From Doris montereyensis (Eukaryota > Mollusca > Gastropoda > Nudibranchia > Dorididae), in the NCBI GenBank assembly GCA_037039925.1, contig JAXRKP010000942.1, positions 60,001 to 124,000 of the forward strand: 64,000 bases of DNA, read 5' to 3'. Both the position numbers and the translations under genes were made by a program. This document shows positions 37,301-50,064 of this stretch, in pieces (the first letter of the stretch is position 1; each line of letters begins with the position of its first letter). Below the pieces are notes generated by a model, which made no database searches, had not been told where the DNA came from, and saw nothing but the letters and a program-made list of their open reading frames with translations.

Positions 37301-38619
37301 CAACTCTACCTAAATTTCTTAATTTATAAACTATTTAAATTATTTTGGGGATTACTTTTTGGGTTTTTATGTTTTTATCATTATATGTCATTGAAATATT
37401 ATTATTATTATTATTTTAATGAACATTGTATCACAATGCATTCCTCGTTTTCAAGGGGAGCAATTCTATTTAAAACTTTAATGTTCCCAGGTCTATTGTT
37501 ATTATAATTGAAGGTGTTGAGTCGTATATCCTTAATTTGATAAATCTGTACACCATATTTTAACAGCATGTCTCATATTTTAGTAGCAGTATTGAAGTTA
37601 TACTGCGGTAATAAATGAATAAATAGGGAAGGTGTCTTTTCTTCCCCGCTAAACTTGTCATGTTTTTTAGTAATGCTCCTGATATTAAAACTTATAATTC
37701 TACAACTACCCAGTAAAGTCAACTCCCAATGCAATCTGCAGTCTATTGTATTTCATTTGGCTTTATTGATGCACTCATTTTTTAAAATCAGAATTTACAT
37801 GCAACAGTGCCATATGCTTGAAGCAGTCTTCCACACTGATGGACTCTTAATAACTACACGTGCCATGCTTAACCACAAGTAAATAAGATTCACTCATTGG
37901 AAAGTTCAAAGATGACCATTAATGTAAACAAATATCAGATAGACTCAAAGGGTGAAAGGCTAGATAGACTCAAAGAGTGAAAGGCCAGCACATACACCAT
38001 AGACTATAGACATTTACATTATACATATTATGTATCAAGCCACTTTTTGCTTTAGCATGTTTAGCTTTTCATCTTAACAGCTGTTCATATTACTTTGGAC
38101 ATTGTCCATTTTTATCAAGGTTTTGATTGTGTTTTATTTTATACTGTATATGAAATCATCATTCCATGAAATCATAGACACAAAAGGTGAAAATTTCAGA
38201 GATTTAATTATTCTTGTCTCATGCATTTTCATTTTCTTATGCTATTCATGTGAAATTATGCTTTGAAGGAAACTTGATTAAAACGTTTTTTTGAAATAAC
38301 AAAATTGATGTCTTTGCTGCCATTGACACACAAAAGTTGCAGCTTTTCTGAAGGATACTCACTGAACCATGTCTCTCTTAACTGCCATACCTCACTAGTT
38401 GAAGATATGATCTGTTGTGTTTTAAGATAATGAAAATTGAGATTGAAGACATAAAAGGATTTTGTTGGCCCATAACTGTCACACACTTTCAAGTGTGTGA
38501 AATATTTAGAAATACCATTGACATATTTTGCTGCTCTATATCTGAGCTTATTTAAAACTTAACTCAATCACACGCTCGGATGCAAGTAAAAATGTATCAT
38601 CTTAACACTAACAACAGGC

Positions 38620-38885
38620 TTCGGGGAACTTCATAGTCCAGAGGTATGGTGTCGGCCTCTCAACTCAAAGGCTGTGGGTTCAAGCCCCGGCAGGTTGAAG
38701 CATTTTCTCGACTTTTTTCAAGTAAAGTCTACTCCCTGGTCCAAATAGGTGGATCAACACCTAGTCCCACCGGAGACAGACAATAAACCGTTTGCAGATC
38801 ACAACACTCTGGGCACTTTAAGGATCTGGTTGATCGTGATAAAGTCCAAGACTTCAAAGTCAGGCATGTGAGAATATGAACTACT
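38620..38885 (+). repeat. tRNA-derived SINE, family A
   Basis: Head: AGTCCAGAGGTATGGTGTCG and GTGGGTTCAAGCCCCGG at 38635-38690. The body has GGTGGATCAACACCTAGTCC, CCGGAGACAGACAATAAACC and GCAGATCACAACACTC. The 3' end is lost around 38840. Confidence 0.83.
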
Positions 38886-40029
38886 TACCGGATGTTTTTG
38901 GCTACAATCCACCATCTGACTTCCAAGAGACTTGATTCAACACATGATAATGATGGAGATTTATACAAGAAAAATTGAATTGGTATTTTTCTCATTTGTC
39001 TTATCTTATTAAGGTGTTGGGTTGTACATATTTTATGAGTGAATTAATACAAGAATTTCATATCCTATTTTTACAATGTTTTCCTTTTAATCTTATTGTG
39101 GCATTTTTCTCATTTGTCTTATCTTATTAAGGTGTTGTACTATTTGAATGTTGTGTGTTTTATAAAAATTTTCTTATTCTTTGTCAGAGTTTTTTAATGT
39201 GTAGTGTGATGTTTGGGAGGACATGACAGTTTCTGTGACAAATATTGAGCTAAATGTTGACTGAAGTGATACAAACAATACATGCTCAATGTCACACAAC
39301 ATCTCACTGAAGATTGTATGCCATTATATATAGATAGGAGTTTCTTACACCCGCTAGCCTTCAGATGATATTGTGTATCAAGGATGGAAAGTTGTGGACA
39401 TGTAGTTTGTTTTGGAGCGGATTTGAGATATAATGTCACTTCCTCCTAACATGATCTCATTTTATTCTGACATTTTTTGCATCTTTTTTGAAAATTCAAC
39501 ATGCAATTTTAAATAATTGATATTTTTGTTGTACTATTTGAATGTTACATTTTGATTTTAAGTAGAAATATATATATATTATATATACTATATACTTTTG
39601 CATCAGAGTAAAATGTAAAGAAATTAAAAGAAATGAATTTGCTAGTCTGTTTGTTCAAGCAATTTGTGAATTTGTCTAATTTGTTAAACACGTTGGACTG
39701 TACTCATAATAGAATGGTTGATATGTAGCTTCAGCAATTCAGCCTTTGGTATGAGAATGAAGTCAGATCTTTTGAAAACCAAATGACACACATACATGCA
39801 TTGAAACAGAATGCATTGTCATTGTACTTAAAAGTTTCCTTTTATTAGTGTAATCAATTTGAATTATCAAACATGACGGTAAATATTGTAAAACCATCCT
39901 CTATTATATTGGTCAGAATCTGGTCCACATTATTTAAAATATTGTTTTTTATTGAAAATTGACACATTATTTGTATTTTATGATTTGTTAAGTATTGTCT
40001 TATAATATGCCCAGAGTTGTTTTAGATTC

Positions 40030-40695
40030 TGTCAACGATTGTCTTGTGTTCAGAATGTTTTTGTCTTGTCCACGATTGTCATATGTCTAGAATTGTATTG
40101 GATTTTGTCTAGAATTGTCATATTTCCAGAATTATTTTGGATTTTGTCCATGATTGTCATATGTCCAGAATTGTTTTGGATTTTCTCCATGATTGATATA
40201 TGTTCAGAATTGTTTTGGATTTTCTCCATGATTGATATATGTTCAGAATTGTTTTTTGGATTTTCTCCATGATTGATATATGTTCAGAATTGTTTTTTGG
40301 ATTTTGTCCATGATTGTCATATGTACAGAATTGTTTTAGATTTGTCCATGAATTGTCATATGTCCAGAATGGTTTTGGATTTTTGATTGTCATATGTTCA
40401 GAATTGTTTTAGATTTTGTCCATGATTGATATATGTCCAGAATGGTTTTGGATTTTCTCCATGATTGACATATGTTCAGAATTGTTTTGGATTTTCTCCA
40501 TGATTGACATATGTTCAGAATTGTTTTGGATTTTCTTCATGATTGATGTATGTCCAGAATTGTTTTAGATTTGTCCATGATTGATATATGTTCATAATTA
40601 TTTTGGATTTTCTCCATGATTGTCATATGTCCAGAAAGGTTTTGGATTTTCTCCATGATTGATATATATTCAGAATTGTTTTGATTTTTTTTGTA
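40030..40695. repeat. 39-bp minisatellite, about 17 units
   Basis: Unit ATTGTCATATGTCCAGAATT followed by GTTTTGGATTTTGTCCATG, with TTCTCCATGATTGATATATG and other variants. Units drift by one to three bases in length. Open frames on both strands repeat the same short peptide and are artefacts. The unit shares its first half with the 45-bp array that follows. Confidence 0.93.
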
Positions 40696-40735
40696 TATGT
40701 TCATAAAAAAAGTCATGTAACTAACGAGAAATGTT

Positions 40736-40975
40736 TTATTGTCCTATGACTCAGAATTTTTTGACACATTGAAAGTGTCAATACAAGTAATTGTCCTATG
40801 AACTGAATATTTTTTGACATTGTCAATACAAGTAATTGTCCCATGAACTGAATATTTTTTGACAGTGTCAATACAAGTAATTGTCCCATGACCTGAATAT
40901 TTTTTGACAGTGTCGATACACGTAATTGTCTCATGACCTTAATTTTTTCCCCTAGTGTCAATGCACATAATGAGG
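40736..40975. repeat. 45-bp minisatellite, about 5 units
   Basis: Unit ATTGTCCTATGACCTGAATA then TTTTTTGACAGTGTCAATAC and AAGTA, repeated at 45-bp spacing. The ATTGTC.TATG.CC.GAAT core is also the start of the neighbouring 39-bp unit. Confidence 0.92.
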
Positions 40976-41627
40976 CGTTTACTCCTACTGCCAATCTGTC
41001 CTATGATGCATTGCGCGATTTCCCATATCGGTGGTAACTCTTTTGCATTGCTGTTTTTTACTATTGCTATTCATTGTATAGTGACAGTAGAAGACACACA
41101 CGCTGATTTTAACACTTAAATGTTATCTATCTAAACATGTGAATCAACGTATATGACTAGATTTATTAAGATATACATCATAAAATTGTGAGAAAATAGT
41201 TACTATGGCATCTTCGACATCCTATGCGTGTCATTTCACGACTTATTCTTGCCAGTGCCAGTCAATAAATTATAAAAATAGAAACGGCATAGATTGTTAT
41301 GTACTACTACTATATTATATGTAGTTTTTGTTATTATCATTACTGGTGGTCATCCTCCTTCTCTCATTATTATAATAATCATCACCACAGATGTTGGCAT
41401 TATTAATTACAGTATTAGAATAATTTTTAATAAAGAGTAATAATTGTAGCAGTAGTTATACTGTTTTTGTAGTAACATTAATATTTATTATTGAGGTACT
41501 CACTGCCTTCGTATTTTACTGTAATTATAATTAAATAAGGGCTTCAGGTTCCACACAAAAGAGTTAACACCGATCTGTTTCTGAAACAAGGGCAGATAAT
41601 TTGGTAATGGTATGCGCTAAACGCCCC

Positions 41628-41780
41628 ATTGTCCTATGACCTGAATATTTTGTGACTGTCAATACATGTAATTGTTACATAGCCAGAATAGTTTTTTCAC
41701 TGTGCCAATGTATGTGCATAATTAATTGTCACATACTAAAAAATTTTCTTGCCATGTCAATTATCGATTGCCCCATGACC
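41628..41780. repeat. Outlying units of the 45-bp minisatellite
   Basis: CATTGTCCTATGACCTGAAT at 41630 and two degenerate units (ATTGTTACATAGCCAGAATA and ATTGTCACATACTAAAAAA) return about 650 bp after the main array, each followed by a TGTCAAT or TGTGCCAAT word. Confidence 0.75.
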
Positions 41781-41809
41781 CCAAATAGTAGTTTTTTATT
41801 ATCCCCAAT

Positions 41810-41970
41810 CTAGAGTCAAATTATTATCTTTCCATCTGCACCCAGAGTTACAAATTTTTCCATCTGCACAATTTACAGAGTTCTATCCAAATGCTACATC
41901 TTTCCATCTGCACAATCAGAGTTCTTTGCTACATCTTTCCATCTGAATTTACAGAGTTCTATCCAAATTA
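41810..41970. repeat. Short complex tandem repeat
   Basis: CTTTCCATCTGCACAA or close variants, and TTTACAGAGTTCTATCCAAA, alternate four and two times respectively, interleaved with GCTACATC. It forms the tail of the minisatellite cluster. Confidence 0.75.
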
Positions 41971-41999
41971 CATCTTTTGTAGAATTTTGTCTTTTAATA

Positions 42000-42404
42000 A
42001 TGGGAATTTTTTCCCCCTTTATTTGACATTGACTGTTTTACAAAAAGAATTTATATCTGAATCATTAAAAAGAATTCTTCTAAAATAAAAAATTTGTTTC
42101 TTTCTTTGTTGGTTTCTTGCTGTACTGAGTATGATGATCTGAAGAGTGAATGAAATTAAATATTACTTGGTGGACTAGTGCATTTTAATTTTATAGCTTT
42201 TATTTCTACCTCTAGTAGTATAGTTACAATTACAAACTTTTAAAACCTTTCTTGTTGCAACAATGAAGAATAATTCTGTAACACTTTTAAGTAAGCACTA
42301 TGACTAAGAATAAAGATGGGGAATAGAGTGGATGATCTGAGAAGGAAGATTACATTCATTCTGTAGGCACTTCTCTTTTCAATTGAAATATGCCTGTTCA
42401 CCAT
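42000..42404. other. No gene recognised
   Basis: AT-rich spacer between the minisatellite cluster and the family C repeat. No conserved frame was seen on either strand. Confidence 0.4.
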
Positions 42405-42500
42405 TGTGGTGATCTCAGGGTTAATTAAGAGAAGTGAAAAGTAAAGAGAAAGTAGTAGGACCTTCCAGCAGCTCCCGCCAACCACCCGCATTTTTTTCCG
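42405..42500. repeat. Short interspersed repeat, family C
   Basis: GTGGTGATCTCAGGGTTAAT, GTAGTAGGACCTTCCAGCAG and CCAACCACCCGCAT are shared in order with 6257-6365 and 8703-8816. The minus-strand open frame across it is an accident of the repeat. Confidence 0.45.
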
Positions 42501-43131
42501 GTAGACATACTATTCTCTTTCAGTGAGTAGTAATAAGGTTGATGTGAATAAGTCAAAAGAATCATTTACAGATGGAGAGGATGGGGCAGTGTTGTCGCCA
42601 CCAACCATATTGTGGCCACTTTTCTAGAAGGGTTTGTATTGTTTCTGTAAGAACATTCTCCTTCAGGAATCTTTACTTTTTATTTGCCAGTCTTTTACCA
42701 TGTAATTCTTTTCCTTTTTATTACTTACATTAACAAGCATGCCCATAATTAATGTTGGATTATGTTGTTTTTTTTTAAAGCTGTGTCTCTTGAACCTTTA
42801 CGGCGGTTGACTCAGAAAGCACTGTATCGGTTATGGGTGAAATCAAGTAGGATTATTAGATCAAATTAGTACTCGTTATTGAAGCTACACAGGCTTTTTG
42901 TTGTAATGATCAGAAATTGAGAAATTAGATCTAGTAACAATAACAAGTTTCGTGGACTGCAGGCAAAACAATCTTTTTCCAATCAATTAAAATACTGATT
43001 TGATCCAAAAGTTTATTTGCTAAGAATCTAAGAACCTAAAGCAGACTATTTGAAATTAACATGCGACAGATGGGAGGTTGTGGGCGCAGTGGTTCATGAG
43101 TTATAAGCGGTCAAAGTTAGAGACGTTCAGC

Positions 43132-43162
<31 letters not shown>

Positions 43163-45760
43163 TATTACATCTTTAACTTTAATCTCCATCAAATTCCATA
43201 TTTCAGCTCATTAAAAATCAATGAATCACACGGACTTTGCAGCACTGTCCACCGTTTTAAGATGCATGTATGAAAGTTATTCTTGCAGTTCTTAAGTTTA
43301 TACAAAACTTTTAAAAAATGCTTAATACATGAAGCCCAATCTGGGAAAATTTTTCTGGCCCTCCTGTCAACTCAGCAGCAAAATAGATAGCTAAGTATGT
43401 CACACTACCACATTATGCCGTATGCCTAGAATAATCAGACCTCTACTCCTGATTTTACCGTACGCTCATACGCGTATGAGACTTTTTTTTTTTACTTGTT
43501 TGTGTTGTTAAACAATTACTCTGAAAGTAGATATCACTTTCTTCTCTTAGTCCGAGGGGGACTATCTGAAAGGAAAAAAAATTCCCCTTTTTGATTTTCC
43601 GCTATGAGCATACCTTGGTATTGGTATGAATAAATTGAAACAAATAAGTGAAGTGATACAGTTATTCACGTACATGAAGAAACAACAAAATCGTCAAAAA
43701 CGTTTTTAAATTAAGTGTAATATTATCCTTTAAATTTGGAATGGCATGAAATTGAAATGCTCAAAGACAATGGTAGGTATTACAATATTTATGTTTCTTG
43801 AACCCAAAAAGCTTTTTTTATTGAATAATGAAATACATGTGTGTCACATTGGGACTTAAAATAATTACTTTTATCCATATTAGTATTAGGATCCATAAAT
43901 AATAAATGCTTTAAAATCCCTTTACTTAAATGCCATTAACATTAAAATGCACTTTATGATGGAAACATAATCAATTTTGTGCTTTATCTCTTGCTCAAAC
44001 TGATGTACAGTAGAACATTTGATTGTCAGGTAACCTTTGACATGTACTATATATAAGTTTACAGTTAAATCTTTGGAAAGAAGTCAATTTCATAAAAGTG
44101 GATTTATTTTTGATTAAAAGAACAAAGAGAACATATTATATTTATGTATGAGAATGAAAGTAGAGGTGTGCACATTCATCCTCAAGCAGTTGTGTACATT
44201 TTTTTTTATAACAATGAATGAGAAAATCTAAATTTTGGTCATTGGTATGGTCGACTTCTTTTCACGCCTTGGAACTCAAAGAACTCAAATTTACCACCGT
44301 TTCTGTAACGAAAAGTTAGGATGAATTTATACAGAAAAATCACCCCTTGACAGCATGTAGCCATGTCTAATGCTTTACACTTCGACTATAGCTGGCACCA
44401 ATTCATACTTATGCAACATAATGATAAATGTTCTGAAGTGTCTTTCCCTAAAACATTTTGCTACGTTAATATTTGAACTCAGTCTTACTAAGACACTTTG
44501 CTAAACTAGGATTTAAACCTTCAGTCTTACTTTACTGTATCAAGTTTCACTGTCTTCCAATAGACCATCAAAAGTTGAAAAACAAAAACATATATACATA
44601 GTGATATGCAGAAATAAAAGTATTATTATTATGCGTCAGTATTAAGCCAATAATGGGACAAAAAACACAAAAAAAGGGCTTAATTTTGAGTCTTGCAATA
44701 CCTTTCCCTCATACAAATTGTGCAGCAACTATTGGCATAAACTCACACCCATAATTATTATATTGTTTATGAGACATGTTTGAATGAAAGATATAATCAT
44801 TCTCTTCCTTTCAAAAAGGAGTATTTAAATGGCACACAATATGGTACAGTATATTGAAGTCGCTTAAAGTCAACACCTTGGGACTGACAAAATGTGTTGG
44901 CTATAACTTAAGGGGGGGGGCTCCTCTTGAAGTGATTTTTGTTTACTTTTGAGTATTTGCTTTTAGTATATATATGAGCAACTGTCAAAATACAGTCATC
45001 CTATACCATTGAAAAGTTTGTAGCGTCCTTGGTTGCCAGAAACGACGCCATCTTGGATTTTGACCCAATTTTCTAAATCTATTTCCTCCCTTAGTTACGA
45101 ATAAAATCACTCAAAACCTGTGTAGATCGTTTTTTCCATACATTATCTAAAGAGTGACGGCAGGTTTTTAAAAATTTTGGATAGTTTAAAAAAAAAGAAT
45201 TTTTGAAAATAATTTGTATCGTGTATTATATACAAAAATAGCATTTTTATTACAAATATTATTTTTTTCTCTCCAAAGTCATTCTATTAACATTCACAAG
45301 AGGAACCTGTGTGCCAAATATAATACAAATCGTTCGATAAATGATGGAGAAGACATAATTTTAGTGTGAAAAAACTATTTTGAGAAATATGCAAGCAAAG
45401 AAATTAAAAGAAAATAACGTTAAAGCAAATGCTTCAGACGGTTGCCTTTCTTGTACCAGCCCCCTTACTCTTTCGACAGTTTCTGGCATTGTTACTAATG
45501 TAAAAGATAATTGTAAATCTAGGTTAAGATGTGCACTGTTGTGAAAACATGTCAAAATGACCAGTTTTTTTGTTTTTTCCCTCTATTGTGTGCGTGTTTA
45601 CATACAAACTGACACACAACGCCTCTTACGTCACACAGTCACGCCATTCACATTCAGGGGATATAATATATAATTCATGAAAAAACAGAACTGATGAGAA
45701 GAGTTGACTTTACTTGAAGCGAGTTGACTTCGTGCAGGTTCCACGCTTATTATATCAATA
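42501..45760. other. Gene-free spacer, AT-rich
   Basis: Holds an (AT)n run at 43132-43155, a G-run at 44913-44921 and SINE-like words near 43350-43440 (CCCTCCTGTCAACTCAGCAG, also seen reversed near 4985). No protein-coding region recognised. A CTTAAGGGGGGGGGCTCCTC string at 44909 vaguely resembles the end of the TTAA element at 50069, but no partner end was found. Confidence 0.4.
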
Positions 45761-45766
45761 TTTTGC

Positions 45767-45767
<1 letters not shown>

Positions 45768-45838
<71 letters not shown>
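45768..45838. repeat. (AT)n microsatellite
   Basis: About 70 bp of pure TA dinucleotides. The Ile-Tyr repeat frame crossing it is an artefact. Confidence 0.97.
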
Positions 45839-45840
<2 letters not shown>

Positions 45841-46010
45841 CAAATTAAAATATATTATTAAAATGCTGTGAACCCGCTAATGAACAAGGGTAATAAAATT
45901 TCTATATTTTAGCCTTTACCTTTAGAAATCTATACAAAATGGAACTGAAAAAGGAAGAGGAAAGTAGCGTCCCAGTCCCACAACAACCAAAAGGCAGTTG
46001 GCCACACACG

Positions 46011-46902
46011 GTAGAAATCATGACCCTTCCCACTAGAAGTAGAAATCATGGCCCTTTCCACTAGAAGTAGAAATCATGACCCTTCCCACTAGAAGTAGAA
46101 ATCATGACCCTTCCCACTAGAAGTAGAAATCATGACCCTTCCCACTAGAAGTAGAAATCATGACCCTTCCCACTAGAAGTAGAAATCATGACCCTTCCCA
46201 CTAAAAGTAGAAATCATGACCCTTCCCACTAGAAGTAGAAATCATGACCCTTTCCACTAGAAGTAGAAATCATGAAATCATGACCCTTCCCCTTCCCACT
46301 AGAAGTAGAAATCATGACCCTTCCCACTAGAAGTAGAAAAATCATGAAATCATGGCCCTTTCCACTAGAAGTAGAAATCATGACCCTTCCCACTAGAAGT
46401 AGAAATCATGGCCCTTTCCACTAGAAGTAGAAATCATGACCCTTCCCACTAGAAGTAGAAATCATGACCCTTTCCACTAGAAGTAGAAATCATGACCCTT
46501 TCCACTAGAAGTAGAAATCATGGCCCTTTCCACTAGAAGTAGAAATCATGGCCCTTCCCACTAGAAGTAGAAATCATAACCCTTTCCACTAGAAGTAGAA
46601 ATCATGACCCTTCCCACTAGAAGTAGAAATCATGACCCTTCCCACTAGAAGTAGAAATCATGACCCTTCCCACTAGAAGTAGAAATCATGACCCTTCCCA
46701 CTAGAAGTAGAAATCATGACCCTTCCCACTAGAAGTAGAAAGAAATAGAAGTAGAAATCATGGCCCTTCCCACTAGAAGTAGAAATCATGGCCCTTCCCA
46801 CTAGAAGTAGAAATCATGACCCTTCCCACTAGAAGTAGAAATCATGACCCTTCCCACTAGAAGTAGAAAACATGACCCTTCCCACTAGAAGTAGAAAACA
46901 TG
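46011..46902. repeat. 28-bp minisatellite, about 32 units
   Basis: Unit GTAGAAATCATGACCCTTCC plus CACTAGAA, repeated with very low divergence over about 890 bp. Variants are ATGGCCCTTTCC for ATGACCCTTCCC, and three small insertions near 46276, 46337 and 46738. There are no spacers between units, so it is not a CRISPR array. The homogeneity suggests recent expansion or active conversion. Confidence 0.97.
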
Positions 46903-47561
46903 TCAACATACAAAAAGCAACTCTATTGTTCTATTCTAAATACATTTTCATTGGCACAGGATATGTATAATAATAACATTTTAATATTAATAAAAAATAG
47001 TAATAACAATGATGACAATAACAATATATGAATTCAATTAAACAAAATTCAAGAGAATGTATCCAAAAAAAAAATATGTGAATAAAACTATTCTTTATGA
47101 GTGAATGTGGAAAAAACAAGATGTAAGGAGACCAAAACAGTTTTTAATTCTTACTCTTTCTACCAAAAACAAAACATCTGACAGGAGAGTATTTAGTTAA
47201 TAGTATAAATGAGTCATGTGATAAAGATGATGGATCCATGTTTTTACTGCCACAACAACGATGACATCTGAATGTGGCTTAGTAGGAAGTGGGATACTTG
47301 ACCCTAAAGCCTAAATTGATCATCTCTTAATAATAGCTATATATATAAGTATTATGCAAATCTTACTAAACTAAATTTAGGGAACAATGAGATTCAGTGT
47401 GTTATTGACTTAGTAATGATGGAAACATTTTTGAGATTCTCTGATGTAATGAATTCAAATTTTCAAAATGAGTTAAGAATGCATGACTCAATTTGAAAAA
47501 TTTAATTGACAGCATCTTTCCTTAGTAGTGTTAGTATAAGTGATTTAAAACTTGAAGGAAC

Positions 47562-47733
47562 TACGATGATTTGAAACTTAAAGGGGCTACGATGATTTGA
47601 AACTTTAAGATACTACGATGATTTGAAACTTAAAGGCGCTACGATGATTTGAAACTTAAAGGCACTACGATGATTTGAAACTTAAAGACACTACGATGAT
47701 TTGAAACTTAAAGGCACTACGATGATTTGAAAC
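47562..47733. repeat. 26-bp minisatellite, about 7 units
   Basis: Unit ACTACGATGATTTGAAACTT plus AAAGGC, with minor variation. It ends exactly where the 3' tail of the minus-strand LINE begins (47735), so the LINE inserted beside the array or the array grew from the insertion edge. Confidence 0.94.
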
Positions 47734-47734
47734 T

Positions 47735-49890
47735 TCTTTCTTTGTTTCTTTCTTTATCAGTTCCCATTCTACCTTTTGGTGTATGGGTTTAGATGCCCGA
47801 GATGATCTTTCTCCAGGATGCCCTGTCCAGGCATTTTCTGTTTCCTTTCAAAAAGTTAAATTTCTATGCTTCAATGCCTCTTATATCTTCTTCCCAGCTT
47901 TCTCCAAGGTCTGCCTTTTGTTTTTTTACCTTGGGTTTTAGCACTGTATACTGATTTAGCTATTCTATTGTCATTCATTGTGTTTACATGCCCAAACCAT
48001 CTCAATTGATTTGTTTCTATCTTAGTTTTCAGCTGCCTGTACTCTACTGTATTCTCTACTGTCTTAAGTCCAAATTTCGCTGCCATAGTAGAGGAGAATA
48101 GGACAATAAACTGTATTGTATACTGCCATTTTGGTTTTTGTTGACAATTCTTGCTTACCTACAACAAATGCCTTTCCTAGATGGTTATATATTGCATTTG
48201 TTTTTTGGATTCTCTGGCTGATTTCTTCTCTTAGTTTTCCTCTGAGGTAATCATTACTCCTAGGTAATTGTAGCTTTGAACTTGTTCTAAATTCTCCTGC
48301 CCAATTTAAGATTTTGTGTTTTAGCTTCCTTAGTTACTAGCATTGTTTTGGTTTTCTATGCATTTACTCTCATTGTTCATAATGTTGATATTCGACTAAA
48401 GGTCAGTTTCTGATTTTCCAAACAGAACTAAATCATCGGCAAATGAAAGCATTGATACATTTACTGGTTTGAGCTTCCACATATCTACACATTTCTTCAT
48501 TTTTGAGGATGCCTTTGCGACTGAATCCATAAATGTGATAAACAAAAGAGGCCTTAGGATACAACCCTGTCTTACTCCTATATCTACATCAAATTCTGCA
48601 GATATGTTTCCTGATACTCACTGCACATGTTGGTTTATTGTAAAAACTTTTAATGGCTTCTATCAAATTTTGCTTTACATTGTGTTCTTTTAAGGAATGC
48701 CATAGTTCGTCCCTCCTCACAGTGTCAAATGCCTTTTTTAATTCAATAAAATACAGATGCAAGTCAATGTTTCTCTCAAGGAATTTTTCTATTATTTGTC
48801 TAATTGTAAATATGTGGTCTTGTTTTCCTCAGTAAGTAATCTCATATTGGCAATCACTAGGTAATGATCACTAAAAATATTTCAGCTCCTCTGTTTACTC
48901 TTGCATCCATGGTACTGTAAATGAAAAAGCTGCTAATTATTATGTAGTCTATGATTGATTTTTCACATATGTTTTCATTTACCCTTGTATATTTGTGAAT
49001 GTCATTATGACAAAAATCTATAAGTCTCTCTCCATTTGGAGAAATAGTCTCTCCATCTTTACCTATTGCTCCTTTTGATGTTTCTACATTGTTGCCTACT
49101 CTAACATTTAAATCTCTTAAACCCATTAGTTCCTGTTTGGGTTTGAGATTCTCTGCAGTTATTTGTAAATCGTTTTCGAAGATATCTTTTTTTCTTCTTT
49201 GGTGGCATCTTCATTTGGTCCATAAGCTACTAATAATATAATGTCTCTTCCTTTTGGTTTAATGTTTACCTCTAATAGCCATGGGCTTATAAATTTCCAA
49301 CTTTCTAGTAACTTTTCTTGCCTTTTATGTATTAAGAGATGTACTTCTGGATTGCTCTAGCTCTATCTTTGACATCAACTCCTGAGAAGATTAAAGTACG
49401 ATTTGGTCCTGCATTTCCTATTCCTTGTCCTTTTTTCTTTGTTTTTGTCAATGGCCAAAATGTCTACTTTGAATTTTTTCATTTCTACAGCTAATTCTAT
49501 CTCTTTTCCATTTATTGTCCTAATATTCTATGTTCCAAAAATCAGTCCTTGTTCATTTCCATGTTCGTCTTAGAAAGGTCAAGCCGGGTATATTGTATTT
49601 ATTCCTCTGCATCAGTTGATTTTAGATAAGCAGGGATTATCCCACTGTACCCTAGGTAGATGGTGGAGCGGCCAACCTGAGGCCCCCTACCAGGCTTTGT
49701 TATTGTCTGTCAGGGTTAACTCCCTTAGCCTTTGGTCAACCAAGACTGGCCATCAAGGCAGCAGGTTTTCTTCTGGCAGGGTTAACACCCTTAGCATTTG
49801 GTCAGCCAAGACCAGCCTGCAAGGCAGCAGGAGACTCATGGAGGGCGGGAATGCCTAATCTCGTACAGGTGTTCACCTGTCCATTGCTCA
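47735..49890 (-). mobile_element. LINE copy 2, internally deleted (endonuclease + reverse transcriptase)
   Basis: Read on the minus strand from the 5' end at 49890: a 5' region (49520-49890) with a tandemly duplicated segment of about 65 bp (CAGGGTTAAC..CCTTAGC twice); endonuclease residues at about 49260-48857 (LNVRVGNNVETSKGAIGK, GERLIDFCHN, IIDYIIIS); then directly the polymerase (IDLHLYFIELKKAFDTVRRD near 48740; FADDLVLFG near 48430); and the C-terminal LRWFGHVNTMNDNRIAKS at about 48010. The linker and N-terminal polymerase present in the 60617-63705 copy are missing. The 3' end carries an (AAAG)n tail. Multiple frame breaks: not active. Confidence 0.9.
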
Positions 49891-49896
49891 GGATAT

Positions 49897-49952
<56 letters not shown>

Positions 49953-49960
49953 TATAGCAT
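49897..49960. repeat. (AAT)n microsatellite
   Basis: AAT trinucleotides with two one-base shifts, at the 5' edge of LINE copy 2. Confidence 0.95.
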
Positions 49961-50064
49961 TTATTCAGAGTTTAATCCCAGTTGGTACTAAGCTTGACAC
50001 GCTTTAAAATAGCAAAAAGAGAGGTAAAATAAAAGGTAGTACATTCAGTTAAAATACATAGTTG

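Noticed and set aside
40039..40393. Repeat-peptide open frames on both strands
   Set aside because: They are translations of the 39-bp minisatellite.
44905..45480. Second TTAA element (CTTAAGGGGGGGGGCTCCTC start, CCAGCCCCCTTAC near 45470)
   Set aside because: The ends do not match each other or the 50069 element well enough, and the far end lacks TTAA.
46011..46902. CRISPR-like array of 28-bp repeats
   Set aside because: Units abut with no unique spacers, and the window is eukaryotic; it is a minisatellite.
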